From a virus: a stretch of 23,838 nt of DNA. This document shows, piece by piece, positions 15,012-22,948 of the stretch. Location: positions 1 through 23,838 of the IMG/VR virus record IMGVR_UViG_3300032053_003165, one strand, 5' to 3'. Within the stretch, counting starts at the first letter, position 1. Each line of letters begins with the position of its first letter. The notes beneath the pieces were generated by a model. That model did no database searches. It was given only the letters and a program-made list of their open reading frames with translations, and was not told the DNA's origin. The translations under genes and the position numbers were made by a program.

Positions 15012-15278
15012 ATGACTGAAATAAAGAAGCCGGATTGCGTTCTTTCGGACGGGCGCGAGATATTTATTGACCTGTCGAAAGTGACCATCCAGGAATGGCG
15101 AGATATGTTTGACGCGAAACAAAAAGTCGAAGCGGGCGACGCGGTACAGTCGCGCGTGGCTGGATTGACACTAGAAGAACTGCATGGGCTCACCGTTAAC
15201 GACTGGAAGTTGTTGAACAAGACCATGTTCGATGTGTTCCGCCAGCCACTGGAAAACCCTACCTCGCCCGGCGCATAA
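15012..15278 (+). CDS. Tail assembly chaperone (G-type)
   Basis: This 88-aa protein lies between the tail tube and tape measure genes, where phages place the tail assembly chaperone (lambda gpG equivalent). ATG 15012 has GAAAGGA upstream; TTG 14991 is an unneeded longer start. The sequence (GREIFIDLSKVTIQEWRDMFDAK, LEELHGLTVNDWKLLNKTMFDVFRQ) is a compact alpha/beta domain of the kind seen in these chaperones. The frame ends with TAA shortly after a slippery heptamer at 15254-15260, so this is probably the short product, with a longer frameshifted product also made. Chaperones coat the tape measure during assembly and are absent from the virion. Confidence 0.78.
   Translation: MTEIKKPDCVLSDGREIFIDLSKVTIQEWRDMFDAKQKVEAGDAVQSRVAGLTLEELHGLTVNDWKLLNKTMFDVFRQPLENPTSPGA
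15254..15260 (+). promoter_or_regulatory. -1 ribosomal frameshift slippery heptamer
   Basis: In the chaperone frame the codons read GAA AAC CCT, so the heptamer is A AAC CCT and fits X XXY YYZ exactly. A -1 slip at this point avoids the TAA at 15276-15278 and opens the frame running to 15448. Confidence 0.7.
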
Positions 15279-15448
15279 CTATCGCGCTGGGCGGGTATGA
15301 GGCGGAAATACCGTTTGAATATTATCGCTGGCTCATGGCAGAAAGATTTGGTTGGACACTGGAATATATTGACGCTCTTTCACTGGCTGATTTTTATGAG
15401 TTTCTCCAGGTTGATGAAGGCAGGGCTAAGGCTAAAAAGGTGAGATAG
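15260..15448 (+). CDS. Frameshift extension of tail assembly chaperone (T part of G-T)
   Basis: Reading in the -1 frame from the slippery site gives 62 residues to TAG at 15446-15448. The sequence is convincingly protein-like (TIALGGYEAEIPFEYYRWL, MAERFGWTLEYIDALSL, then a charged AKAKK tail). It has no usable start of its own until ATG 15335, which would leave only 37 residues, and no ribosome site. The G and T parts together would give a 145-aa fusion, matching the conserved G/GT arrangement in long-tailed phages, where the T part binds the tape measure. The TAG overlaps the GTG start of the tape measure gene. Confidence 0.78.
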   Translation, partial: YLARRITIALGGYEAEIPFEYYRWLMAERFGWTLEYIDALSLADFYEFLQVDEGRAKAKKVR

Positions 15449-17532
15449 TGAGTACAAAAATTGCATCATTCTACGCCGAAATATCCGCAAAAGATACCCT
15501 TACCCCCGCCTTGAGAGGTACAAAGGGTGCGCTTGATTCGGTAAAGACCATGATGGGTAGCGTGGCTATGGCGGCTGGTATCTTGGCGGGCGCATACCTG
15601 GCAGGAAAAAAGGTCGTTGATGATACGGTGGGTTCTTACGTCGACCTTGCCAACAGCGTGCGCACACTAAATCAAGTAAACGGGGATTCGTCCGAAAATA
15701 ATTCGCGCCTGATCCAGACGTTGGATGATTATAAGATAAGCACTGACCAGGTACTTGTTGCACAGCGGGCAATGGCAAAAGAGGGTAAATCCATGACCAT
15801 CCCGACATTAATGGAAATGTCGGACGCTTATTTGCGCTTGAATAACGGGGCGGAGAAACAACAATTTCTTACCAATAATTTTGGTAAGGCCGGAGTTGCT
15901 TTTGCCGAAGTCATGTCAAAAGGCAGCGATGCTATTTCGGCACAAGCCGATTCGATTTCCAAAAATTTGATATTGACCGACCAGGCAGTACAGAAAGCCA
16001 GAGCATATGAAACCGCTCAAGATAACCTCGCGGATGCAGCCGAAGGACTCAAGGTAGCTATCGGTCAACAGCTTGCTCCTGTCCTGACAACGGTTGCGAA
16101 CAACATGGCGACCACCATCGAAGGTGCTTCGACGATGGGGAGCGCTTTTGATGGATTAAGCGTAAAAACCGCCGAGAATGCGAGAAGTTATGAGAATTAC
16201 AACCGCGCCATGATGGATTTTTTCGACACATTGAGTTTTGGCGAGAAAGTAATGTCTGTCAATGCCTTCAAACAATCTTTAATGTCCGAGGCAATGTATA
16301 ACGCCATAAGCGCTTCTGACCAGAATAAAGATGCAACCGGACGGGCAACTAAAGCTCAAACAGATTACGCTGCCGCCCTGGAGGCTTCAAAGCTGTCTAT
16401 GGCGGGTTTGGATGAAGCTTCTGTCGCCGCAATGGCAACTAATGCATCGTTTGTAGGATTACTAGACCAGATGCAGGCGGCAGAAACATCGTTTCAAGAA
16501 ACATCAATGTCTCTTGAAGAAGAACGCGCTGGGTTGATTCAAGAAAAAGAAGAATATATCTTTAACGCGCGACAATGGGGTATTGACCAAATCGAAAAAT
16601 ATCAAGATGCACTGAAGGATACTACCCTCACAGAAGAAGAGCGGGCTAAAATAGCGGGGAAAATTGCCTGGCTCGAAGGGGACGCGTGGCTGAACGTATC
16701 TGATACAGTAACTGGTCTTAATGACAAGATTGAAGAAAACAGCAATGCAATTGAAGAAAATGCGCGAAAACACCAAGAAGCCAACCAAAAAATAATATTC
16801 GGTTATATATCACAAGAGTTGGCAGCCGACGGCTTAACAGAGCAGGAAACTACTGGATTACTCGCTCTTGGTGTGAAGTGGGGTATTTATTCTGACACAA
16901 TTATTGCAGAAGCCACCACTGCGAGAAATGAAGCCAATGCAATACTCGCTGGGATAGAAGACAAGGGTGTTAAATTAAATATAGGTGTAACTGTAGGTTT
17001 GACAGATTTTACATCCAGCGATTCAAATTTAGCCAGAAGTTTATTCGACGGTACGTTTGTGTTTCCAAAAACCGAGACCAATATAACTGCGGTAGTCGAT
17101 AAGAAGCAAGTTGATGACCTAATGACAACTATGACGGACTTCGAGAAGCCTCACGAAACGGAAGCTAAAGTTATAGTCAGTTTTACAGGCGATCTTGTCC
17201 GATATGATTTCTTGATGAATAATTCCAACGGGGGTGGTAGTTGGAATGGGGATTATGATTACAAGTGGACGGGCGGCGTTATCGGTTCCGGACAAACCGC
17301 ACTGGTGGGTGACATGCCGGGAGGAATACCGACGCCTTACTCGGAAATGGTTGAAGCCATTCCAGGCGGGGGCGTCAAGGTCTACAACGCCAACGAGACC
17401 CGCTCTAAGATGGGCGGGGGTATGCGCTCGTTCGCGGGCGGGGGCGAGATAGGTGGGGGCAAATCCGACCCAATAGACTATGACAGACTGGCTATCATAG
17501 TACGCGACGCAGTGTTGCAGGCGGTCAGATGA
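15448..17532 (+). CDS. Tail tape measure protein
   Basis: This 694-aa protein starts at GTG 15448 behind AAGGTGAG and overlaps the chaperone extension stop. It opens with a tape-measure-like N-terminus (FYAEISAKDTLTPALRGTKG) and a hydrophobic Ala/Gly segment (about 35-58). Long helical and coiled-coil stretches follow (notably 350-450, rich in E, K, Q). It ends in a Gly-rich segment (GGGMRSFAGGGEIGGG) and a final helix. Tape measure length sets tail length; at roughly 1.5 angstrom per residue this implies a tail near 100 nm. The middle (about 16500-17150) is more AT-rich than its surroundings. No lytic transglycosylase or peptidase domain is seen. It is ATGA-coupled to the next gene. Confidence 0.88.
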   Translation: MSTKIASFYAEISAKDTLTPALRGTKGALDSVKTMMGSVAMAAGILAGAYLAGKKVVDDTVGSYVDLANSVRTLNQVNGDSSENNSRLIQTLDDYKISTDQVLVAQRAMAKEGKSMTIPTLMEMSDAYLRLNNGAEKQQFLTNNFGKAGVAFAEVMSKGSDAISAQADSISKNLILTDQAVQKARAYETAQDNLADAAEGLKVAIGQQLAPVLTTVANNMATTIEGASTMGSAFDGLSVKTAENARSYENYNRAMMDFFDTLSFGEKVMSVNAFKQSLMSEAMYNAISASDQNKDATGRATKAQTDYAAALEASKLSMAGLDEASVAAMATNASFVGLLDQMQAAETSFQETSMSLEEERAGLIQEKEEYIFNARQWGIDQIEKYQDALKDTTLTEEERAKIAGKIAWLEGDAWLNVSDTVTGLNDKIEENSNAIEENARKHQEANQKIIFGYISQELAADGLTEQETTGLLALGVKWGIYSDTIIAEATTARNEANAILAGIEDKGVKLNIGVTVGLTDFTSSDSNLARSLFDGTFVFPKTETNITAVVDKKQVDDLMTTMTDFEKPHETEAKVIVSFTGDLVRYDFLMNNSNGGGSWNGDYDYKWTGGVIGSGQTALVGDMPGGIPTPYSEMVEAIPGGGVKVYNANETRSKMGGGMRSFAGGGEIGGGKSDPIDYDRLAIIVRDAVLQAVR

Positions 17533-20384
17533 CATTAAACGCAGCTGTCGCATTGTGGGTGAAGCCCGTCGCTACCTGGGTAAATATTACCAGCGACGTG
17601 GTTGACAACTACAACTTTAGCGCGGGCTTACCGGGCAGTGGGGCTACCGATCTGGTGGCACGCACCGGGCAATTATCATTCGTTCTGGATAATTCATCAT
17701 CCACTTATACGCCGGGGGCGGTAAGCGCATTGAGCGGGTGGAAGTCCGGTATCCCGGCTAAACTCGTGGTCACTTACGACGGGGAGACGTTCATCCGCTT
17801 TTATGGACAGATAAGCAGTATCAATATATCCGCGGGTATATACGACGAGCGCACCGTGGAAGTGACCGTCGTGGACTGGATGGATAACGCCGCAAAGTAC
17901 AACGTGAGCGGGGTGAATATCACGGCTGACCAAACGGCTGACCAGGTGATAACCACCATCAAGTCCGGCATGCCCGTCAAACCAATCTCATCCGACCTGG
18001 ATACTGGTATCAATACCTTTCCACAATCATTCGATACTGTCACGACCACGACTAAAGCATTGTCTGAATTCAATAAAATAGCGAACAGTGAGTTCGGTTA
18101 TGTTTATTTGAAGAAGGACGCGGCTCATGGCGAGACGCTGGTGTTCGACAACAATCAGGCGCGTAATGGGATGCGACAGTTGGATGTCCTGCCAATGGGT
18201 TCCAGTGAAACAGCCAATCTACTGGCAGAAGACAGCACGTCTCTACTGGCAGAGGACGGGGAAGCGTTAAACGTCAATACGCCGAGAAGCGCTATTTTCA
18301 ACGATGGAATGTTCTCCGACCTGAAAGTCACTTATGGCAAGGGACTGGTAAATCGTTTCACCGTCAAGGTCGAACCTAAAAAGGAAGACACTACCCCGCA
18401 AATATTATTCAGCCTGCAGAAGCGGGCTAAACTCGCCTCCGGCATACTCACACACGTTACGGGTGCATTTTCCGACCCGGACGGTGGTAAGCCGATCACG
18501 GGCAAGAATATGATAACTCCCGTGGGTACCACGGACTACACCATGTACACCAATTGGGATGGGACGGGTTCGAATATCACTGGTGACCTGACCATCGTGG
18601 CTACTTATTCGGCTGAGAGTGTCACTTATGATTTGACGAATGGTAATACCGCGACGGGTTACGTCTGGGTACAGGCGCGCGGGTACGGGGTATATCCTGA
18701 TTACCCGGTGGAATACGAAGCCACGGATGGAACGTCTATTGCGGCTTACGGTGACCAGAGCAAGAGCATCAACCAACCCTATCTGCAGGATATTGCTCCG
18801 GGCGCGTTGGAAGCCGAAAAGATCGTAGAGCGCGAGAAACGTCCTCACCTGGAAGCCTCCGAAGTGTCCTTTATTGCCAACAAGAGCGACGAGAATATGC
18901 AGGCGTTCCTAAATATCGATATCGGCTCGTTGGTCAATATCAGTGAGACACAAACGGGTATCAATGGTTATTTCTACGTCCAGAGCATAACCGCGACCAT
19001 CATCGGCGAGGGAAGTAATTCCATCATCTGGTTCACCTGGAAATTGCGCCAACAGTACAGCTTGCGCAATGGGTTATCGCTAATTCCGCTTGTGTTCTCC
19101 GCTGCCAATGCCTACGCCATTGATTGGGGACAGATACCCTATTTGTGGAATGTCAACACGCGCACCATCAGCGTGTGGGTAAATCAGTCCAGTCGTGGGA
19201 CGGTAAACAACACCATCCTGGCAATGACCAGCGGGTACGCGGGCTGGTGGTTGGGGATAACCACCGCTGGTTCTGTCCAGTTTGTCCAGTGTTCGTCTGT
19301 CACGAACGGGACATGGGTAGGTGGTTTTATTCCATTAGGTACAGTAACTAATATTGTTGTGAGTCGTAATTCGGCAAATAATGCCAATAATCCGGATTTC
19401 TATATAAATGGAGTCACGTCCTCTCCAGTTGTATTAAGCACTCCGGCGGGGACAATAGCCGAGGACGGATTATATCTGACCACCGGAAATTATAAATCCG
19501 CGACTTTTGTACTCGGTGGCGGTTTTGGCGGCACCATCAATGACGTGCGTATCTATGATTCGGTTATCGGCGCGACTGGTATTACAAGTTTATACAATGC
19601 CGGAATTGCCGGCACGCAAATTGCCTCGCTCGATAGCGTCATGCAGTTTCAAGCGCCATGCATTCGGGCGGAGTACATATCTGATTACGTCACCAACGGG
19701 ATCGGGAACAGTTGGAACCTGTTGGACAACTGTTTCGGGGTGGTCGGCAAGGTCATCGGCACCGGACTACCGTCCCTGCCGGGAACGGTAACCTACACGA
19801 CCCAGCCGACTGAAACGGACGGGATCGACAACTACATGAGTGATGACGCTCTGGGTGGAATTATCACCAACTATGGTACCGCGACGACCATGTATATTGG
19901 CAACAGTAGTGGCATTACTGTACGCGGGTTGTTAAAATTTGATCTGACCAAAGGCACGAACTCCCCACCGACCAACGCATCTGTCATATCCGCAACGATG
20001 TATCTCACCCCGGTTGTGGATATGAGTACCAGCGCGCGGACGCTAAATGTCTACCGCTGCTTGCGTGATTGGGGCGAATTGACCTCGACCTGGTTGACCT
20101 GGAACGGGACAAATAACTGGTCAGCATACGGGGCAAATAACACGACCAACGACCGCGAATCAACTCCGCTCGGGAGCGTGGCAGTATCAGAATCATTGAC
20201 ATTGAATACGCCCGTCGCAATAACCCTTAATGCTGCCAAAGTACAGGAATGGATAAACGGGGCAACATCCAACTATGGCATGGTGATTAGAACGGACGCC
20301 GAGGGTGCGGATGTGTACCAGTGGGCATCCTCCAGTCACGCAACGGCCGCGTACCGCCCTAAGTTGGTGATTATTTACGTGTAG
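17529..20384 (+). CDS. Large tail tip/receptor-binding protein with LamG-like and DNRLRE-like domains
   Basis: This 951-aa protein follows the tape measure, the place of distal tail/hub proteins. Residues 1-530 are beta-rich, begin WVNITSDVVDNYNFSAGL, and carry a hub-like region with the phage motif LLAEDSTSLLAEDGEAL. Residues about 535-690 resemble a LamG/concanavalin fold (RTISVWVNQSS, GWWLGI, then DVRIYD and SLYNAG). Residues about 760-951 match the DNRLRE type (DNYMSDDALGG, RGLLKFDLT, WGELTSTWLTWN, then LNAAKVQEWINGATSNYGMV and AAYRPKLVIIY). LamG and DNRLRE modules are known from surface carbohydrate-binding proteins, so this is the best candidate for host glycan recognition. A single protein seems to merge hub and receptor-binding roles. 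Confidence 0.75.
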   Translation: MTLNAAVALWVKPVATWVNITSDVVDNYNFSAGLPGSGATDLVARTGQLSFVLDNSSSTYTPGAVSALSGWKSGIPAKLVVTYDGETFIRFYGQISSINISAGIYDERTVEVTVVDWMDNAAKYNVSGVNITADQTADQVITTIKSGMPVKPISSDLDTGINTFPQSFDTVTTTTKALSEFNKIANSEFGYVYLKKDAAHGETLVFDNNQARNGMRQLDVLPMGSSETANLLAEDSTSLLAEDGEALNVNTPRSAIFNDGMFSDLKVTYGKGLVNRFTVKVEPKKEDTTPQILFSLQKRAKLASGILTHVTGAFSDPDGGKPITGKNMITPVGTTDYTMYTNWDGTGSNITGDLTIVATYSAESVTYDLTNGNTATGYVWVQARGYGVYPDYPVEYEATDGTSIAAYGDQSKSINQPYLQDIAPGALEAEKIVEREKRPHLEASEVSFIANKSDENMQAFLNIDIGSLVNISETQTGINGYFYVQSITATIIGEGSNSIIWFTWKLRQQYSLRNGLSLIPLVFSAANAYAIDWGQIPYLWNVNTRTISVWVNQSSRGTVNNTILAMTSGYAGWWLGITTAGSVQFVQCSSVTNGTWVGGFIPLGTVTNIVVSRNSANNANNPDFYINGVTSSPVVLSTPAGTIAEDGLYLTTGNYKSATFVLGGGFGGTINDVRIYDSVIGATGITSLYNAGIAGTQIASLDSVMQFQAPCIRAEYISDYVTNGIGNSWNLLDNCFGVVGKVIGTGLPSLPGTVTYTTQPTETDGIDNYMSDDALGGIITNYGTATTMYIGNSSGITVRGLLKFDLTKGTNSPPTNASVISATMYLTPVVDMSTSARTLNVYRCLRDWGELTSTWLTWNGTNNWSAYGANNTTNDRESTPLGSVAVSESLTLNTPVAITLNAAKVQEWINGATSNYGMVIRTDAEGADVYQWASSSHATAAYRPKLVIIYV

Positions 20385-20392
20385 GAGTAATT

Positions 20393-21067
20393 ATGGCAAA
20401 GATAAGTTCATTAACTGAATTAGCTGTCGAACCCGCGACCGACGATGTGTTCGCAGTCGTGGACACAAGCGTTACCACTACCAAAAAAATACAGTGGGCA
20501 ACGATAAAGGCGTTATTCCCAACCCACGATCTGGCTACCGCCGCCTCCGATTTTCTGGTTGCCTCCGGCTCGGGCGCGTGGATAAAGAAGACGCTGGCAC
20601 AGACAATGGCGCTGCTCGGGATCGACCCATACGGCGCGCCAAAGTACGTGATGAGAACCGGTATCGGTACGGTGACAAATTCGACAACTTTAGCCAATGA
20701 CTCAACGCTGTTATTTCCAGTCAGTGCCAATCAGTGGTACGGGTTCTTTGCCGACCTGTACTACAACTCAAAGGGGACTACAGCTGACTTCAAGTGTGGC
20801 TGGTCGGTTCCAGCCGGAGCGACCATGTACTGGAATAATTCGAACGCCTCCGAAACGCTTACCGACGTTCCATCCGTCGTACTGACCGAAGGTTCTGTCG
20901 CGGCAAGACCGGGTGCGAACTATTACACGCGGGCTAATTTCTCCGGAATAATTAACATGGGTACCACCCCTGGAACGGTCTACCTCCAGTGGGCACAGAA
21001 TACGGCGGGCACAACCAACTTACTCCTATCAGTCGGCTCCAATATTTGCTACTGGCGAGGTGGATAA
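20393..21067 (+). CDS. Fibre-like tail/virion protein
   Basis: This 224-aa protein has TAGGAG upstream of ATG 20393. The N-terminus (MAKISSLTELAVEPATDDVFAV and VDTSVTTTKKIQWATIK) is the opening found on many phage fibre and appendage proteins, a short trimerising or attachment segment. The rest is beta-rich with many aromatic residues and a jelly-roll-like look (FADLYYNSKGTTADFKCGW and YLQWAQNTAGTTNLLLSVGS). It is probably a tail fibre or tip protein with a small C-terminal receptor or structural domain. Confidence 0.72.
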   Translation: MAKISSLTELAVEPATDDVFAVVDTSVTTTKKIQWATIKALFPTHDLATAASDFLVASGSGAWIKKTLAQTMALLGIDPYGAPKYVMRTGIGTVTNSTTLANDSTLLFPVSANQWYGFFADLYYNSKGTTADFKCGWSVPAGATMYWNNSNASETLTDVPSVVLTEGSVAARPGANYYTRANFSGIINMGTTPGTVYLQWAQNTAGTTNLLLSVGSNICYWRGG

Positions 21068-21068
21068 C

Positions 21069-21338
21069 ATGGCAACAAACACAGAGAAAATTGACGCAAT
21101 ACTAAAAATAGTCCAGGAGATCCAGACCCAGAACGTAGTCCAGGCGTTGGAGATAGAAGACTTGCAAGATTGCACAAAAGAACACGATGCGGATATTGAC
21201 GGGAATGGTAACCCTGGACTGAAAGCCGACATGGGGATGGTCAAGGCAAATTTAAAACTGATAAATTGGATTGGGGGAATTATCACCGCCGCAGTCGTAC
21301 TGGACGCGGTATCCAGGCTCATTTTATTGGTACATTAG
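21069..21338 (+). CDS. Small coiled-coil membrane protein, holin-like
   Basis: This 89-aa protein has an N-terminal coiled coil (about 5-62) and one C-terminal membrane-spanning segment (about 65-88, WIGGIITAAVVLDAVSRLILLV). That layout resembles XhlA-type haemolysin/holin partners. ATG 21069 is preferred to GTG 21060 because GAGGTGG lies just upstream. Its place after the last tail gene is where lysis genes are often found, but no endolysin is visible, so the lysis role is only a guess. Confidence 0.5.
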   Translation: MATNTEKIDAILKIVQEIQTQNVVQALEIEDLQDCTKEHDADIDGNGNPGLKADMGMVKANLKLINWIGGIITAAVVLDAVSRLILLVH

Positions 21339-21351
21339 GAAAGGATGACCA

Positions 21352-22161
21352 TTGACTAAAATAACTGTAGTCGCAGTCTCGGATTTACATATCAACTTTA
21401 CTGGTGGTTTATGTCCGCCAAGCGTGCAACTCGACGATGGTGGGACTTATCTACCCTCAAAACCACAACGGGTTTTATGGAAGGCGTGGTTGGATTTTTG
21501 CGAAAAGGCGCATTCTGTTAAAAATCCAGTGTATGTTATTTTAAACGGGGATATTGTGGAAGCGGATGGATCCAAAAGTTTACAGCATATTTCCCGTAAT
21601 AAATCCACTATTCACGACATGGCAATGACCGCTCTATCTCCGCTAACAGACAGGGCGGAAAAGGTTTTTATTGTCAGAGGAACAGAGTATCATGTCGGAC
21701 AGAGTTCCCCAAGCGAAGAAATGATAGCAAAGGATCTGGTTAATATTGTCCCTTACGATAAAAGGGGTGCGTTTTCCTGGTGGTATTTGAGAACAAAAAT
21801 CGCGGGAGTTAGATTCGACGTTGCTCATCATATTTCGATGGGGTTCGCTCCCTGGACGGAAAAAAACGCATCAAACAAATTGGCGGTTCAACTCATGTAT
21901 GAATACGCAGAATGGGAGGAACCCTATCCTCATATTGCTCTACGAGGACATATGCATCGTCTTTCGGATAGCGGTATAAATTTTCCTATCCATGCCTTGA
22001 CCATGCCATGCTGGTGCATGAAATCTGCATTCACCCACAGGATCGGACGTGGAAACGATATGCCAAAAATAGGCGGGTTGATAATAACCTGTGAAGACGG
22101 TAAAGCAGATGTAGAGGCGGTGATGTATAGACCTCACAGAGACGAAATGAGGAACGAATGA
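21352..22161 (+). CDS. Calcineurin-like metallophosphoesterase
   Basis: This 269-aa protein has the metallophosphoesterase motifs in order: D11-x-H13 (VSDLH), G66-D67-x2-E (NGDIVEADG), RGTEYHVG at 109-116 in place of the usual GNH(D/E), H159/H160 (AHH), and G199-H200-M-H202. Two-metal phosphoesterases of this kind cleave phosphomonoesters or diesters; nucleic acid or nucleotide substrates are usual in phages. The start is TTG 21352 with AAGGATG upstream; no ATG fits the frame nearby. It is ATGA-coupled to the small gene downstream. The replaced Asn in motif III suggests a distinct subfamily rather than an inactive enzyme, since all His and Asp ligands remain. Confidence 0.85.
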   Translation: MTKITVVAVSDLHINFTGGLCPPSVQLDDGGTYLPSKPQRVLWKAWLDFCEKAHSVKNPVYVILNGDIVEADGSKSLQHISRNKSTIHDMAMTALSPLTDRAEKVFIVRGTEYHVGQSSPSEEMIAKDLVNIVPYDKRGAFSWWYLRTKIAGVRFDVAHHISMGFAPWTEKNASNKLAVQLMYEYAEWEEPYPHIALRGHMHRLSDSGINFPIHALTMPCWCMKSAFTHRIGRGNDMPKIGGLIITCEDGKADVEAVMYRPHRDEMRNE

Positions 22162-22415
22162 CAATCGTTTCTGAAAACGAGTTAGGTATAAGTAATGACG
22201 ATTTTTGGAAAGAACTTTATAAAGACGTACCTATTCCGCTCAAACCTGGAGAAAAGACCGTTCCAATGATGATTGACGAAATACCGGATAGAAGTTGCGA
22301 ATATCAAACCATGAGCAACATGGTCAAGAAGTGGGTCAAGGAAGGCAAGCTGGTATCTGTCGGTATGCGAATATCAAACGGGAAGCTGGCACAAGCCTAT
22401 AAGGTTGTGGTATGA
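22158..22415 (+). CDS. 85-aa hypothetical protein, possibly winged-helix-like
   Basis: This small protein is ATGA-coupled to the metallophosphoesterase and ends right before the structured RNA region. The C-terminal half (YQTMSNMVKKWVKEGKLVS, then GKLAQAYKV) has the helix-turn-strand pattern of a small winged helix, where a recognition helix is followed by a KEGKL turn and a beta wing. The N-terminus is acidic. No family is recognised, and DNA binding is only suggested by the pattern. Confidence 0.6.
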   Translation: MTIVSENELGISNDDFWKELYKDVPIPLKPGEKTVPMMIDEIPDRSCEYQTMSNMVKKWVKEGKLVSVGMRISNGKLAQAYKVVV

Positions 22416-22416
22416 T
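22408..22416 (+). promoter_or_regulatory. Extended -10 promoter candidate for the structured RNA
   Basis: TGGTATGAT at 22408-22416 matches an extended -10 element (TGn plus TATGAT, one change from TATAAT). Transcription would start near 22423, some 20 bases before the first strong helix. It overlaps the stop codon of the preceding gene, and there is no good -35, so this may be coincidence. Confidence 0.33.
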
Positions 22417-22439
22417 TTTATTAACTCTAATCCATTGAG

Positions 22440-22919
22440 CTACATTAGTCGGAGCGTAAAAGGCGTATCAGGTACAAGTAACCGAATCAATAGGGTGCAA
22501 TTCCCTACCCGACTAAATTGGTGCATCGAGGGCAATCGTCACTAAGGCGTATTGCGGGGGTGTGGCGAGCCAGAGCGGACAACGTAATGCGTGACGGATG
22601 ACCCCACCACGCAGAGCACGCAGGTAACGCCATCTTGGGAGCGGACGTCATCGCCTAAAGCTCCGACTACATCGCAATGTTGAGCGACCTGGACACCATG
22701 AATACGGGTCTTATGCTGGTGGTATGTCCCACCAACAAGACATTAAAGAGAAAGTCACCTGTCCTGCCTGATCGGCGAAGTGGTGAGACTACGAAGGCTT
22801 GTCGGATTATGTTATAGCCTTACCTACCATGAGTAGGCAAAGATCTGAAGCCCCCGCAAGGGGGCTGATGCCAGTCAGCAACTCCCGAACCGCCATGTGA
22901 GGTGGTTCGGGAGTTAGCT
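22440..22919 (+). ncRNA. Candidate large structured noncoding RNA, class unknown
   Basis: These 480 bases hold no credible ORF in a genome that is otherwise packed with overlapping genes, and they are dense in local helices. Pairings I can see are: 22445-22452 with 22509-22516 (8 bp); 22491-22495 with 22503-22507 (7-base loop); 22532-22536 with 22551-22555; 22638-22642 with 22660-22664; 22708-22712 with 22737-22741 enclosing 22717-22722 with 22729-22734; 22794-22799 with 22816-22821; 22823-22827 with 22833-22837; 22849-22855 with 22860-22866 (GCAA loop); and a long terminal stem 22877-22919. GNRA-type loops and stacked helices suggest a folded RNA rather than spacer. Phage-borne large ornate RNAs such as GOLLD and ROOL are the obvious comparison. 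Several short strings also recall group II intron domain I, but no domain V was found. Confidence 0.6.
22877..22919 (+). other. Long terminal hairpin of the structured region
   Basis: A 15-bp stem (22880-22894 with 22901-22915, one G-T pair) has a 6-base loop and is extended by three more pairs (22877-22879 with 22917-22919) around a single bulged A at 22916. There is no T-tract after it, so it is not a normal intrinsic terminator. It probably closes the RNA described above or protects its 3' end. Confidence 0.75.
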
Positions 22920-22948
22920 TATACTAATCCAGATTATTATAATCATGG

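Noticed and set aside
15297-15335. Independent start codon for the chaperone extension (ATG 15297 or ATG 15335)
   Set aside because: ATG 15297 is in a different frame. ATG 15335 would remove the conserved-looking first half and has no ribosome site; the slippery heptamer explains the frame better.
22445-22516. tRNA-like fold: 8-bp acceptor-like stem and 5-bp arm with 7-base loop TGCAATT
   Set aside because: The loop has G where tRNA has T55, an extra base separates the T-arm from the acceptor, and no 5-bp anticodon stem with a T33 loop can be formed. It is not a functional tRNA; the helices are counted as part of the structured RNA.
22440-22919. Complete, active group II intron
   Set aside because: No GTGCG-type 5' end, no domain V hairpin with its GAAA loop and two-base bulge, and no reverse transcriptase. 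Only scattered domain I-like strings are present, so this is kept as a hypothesis and not a feature.
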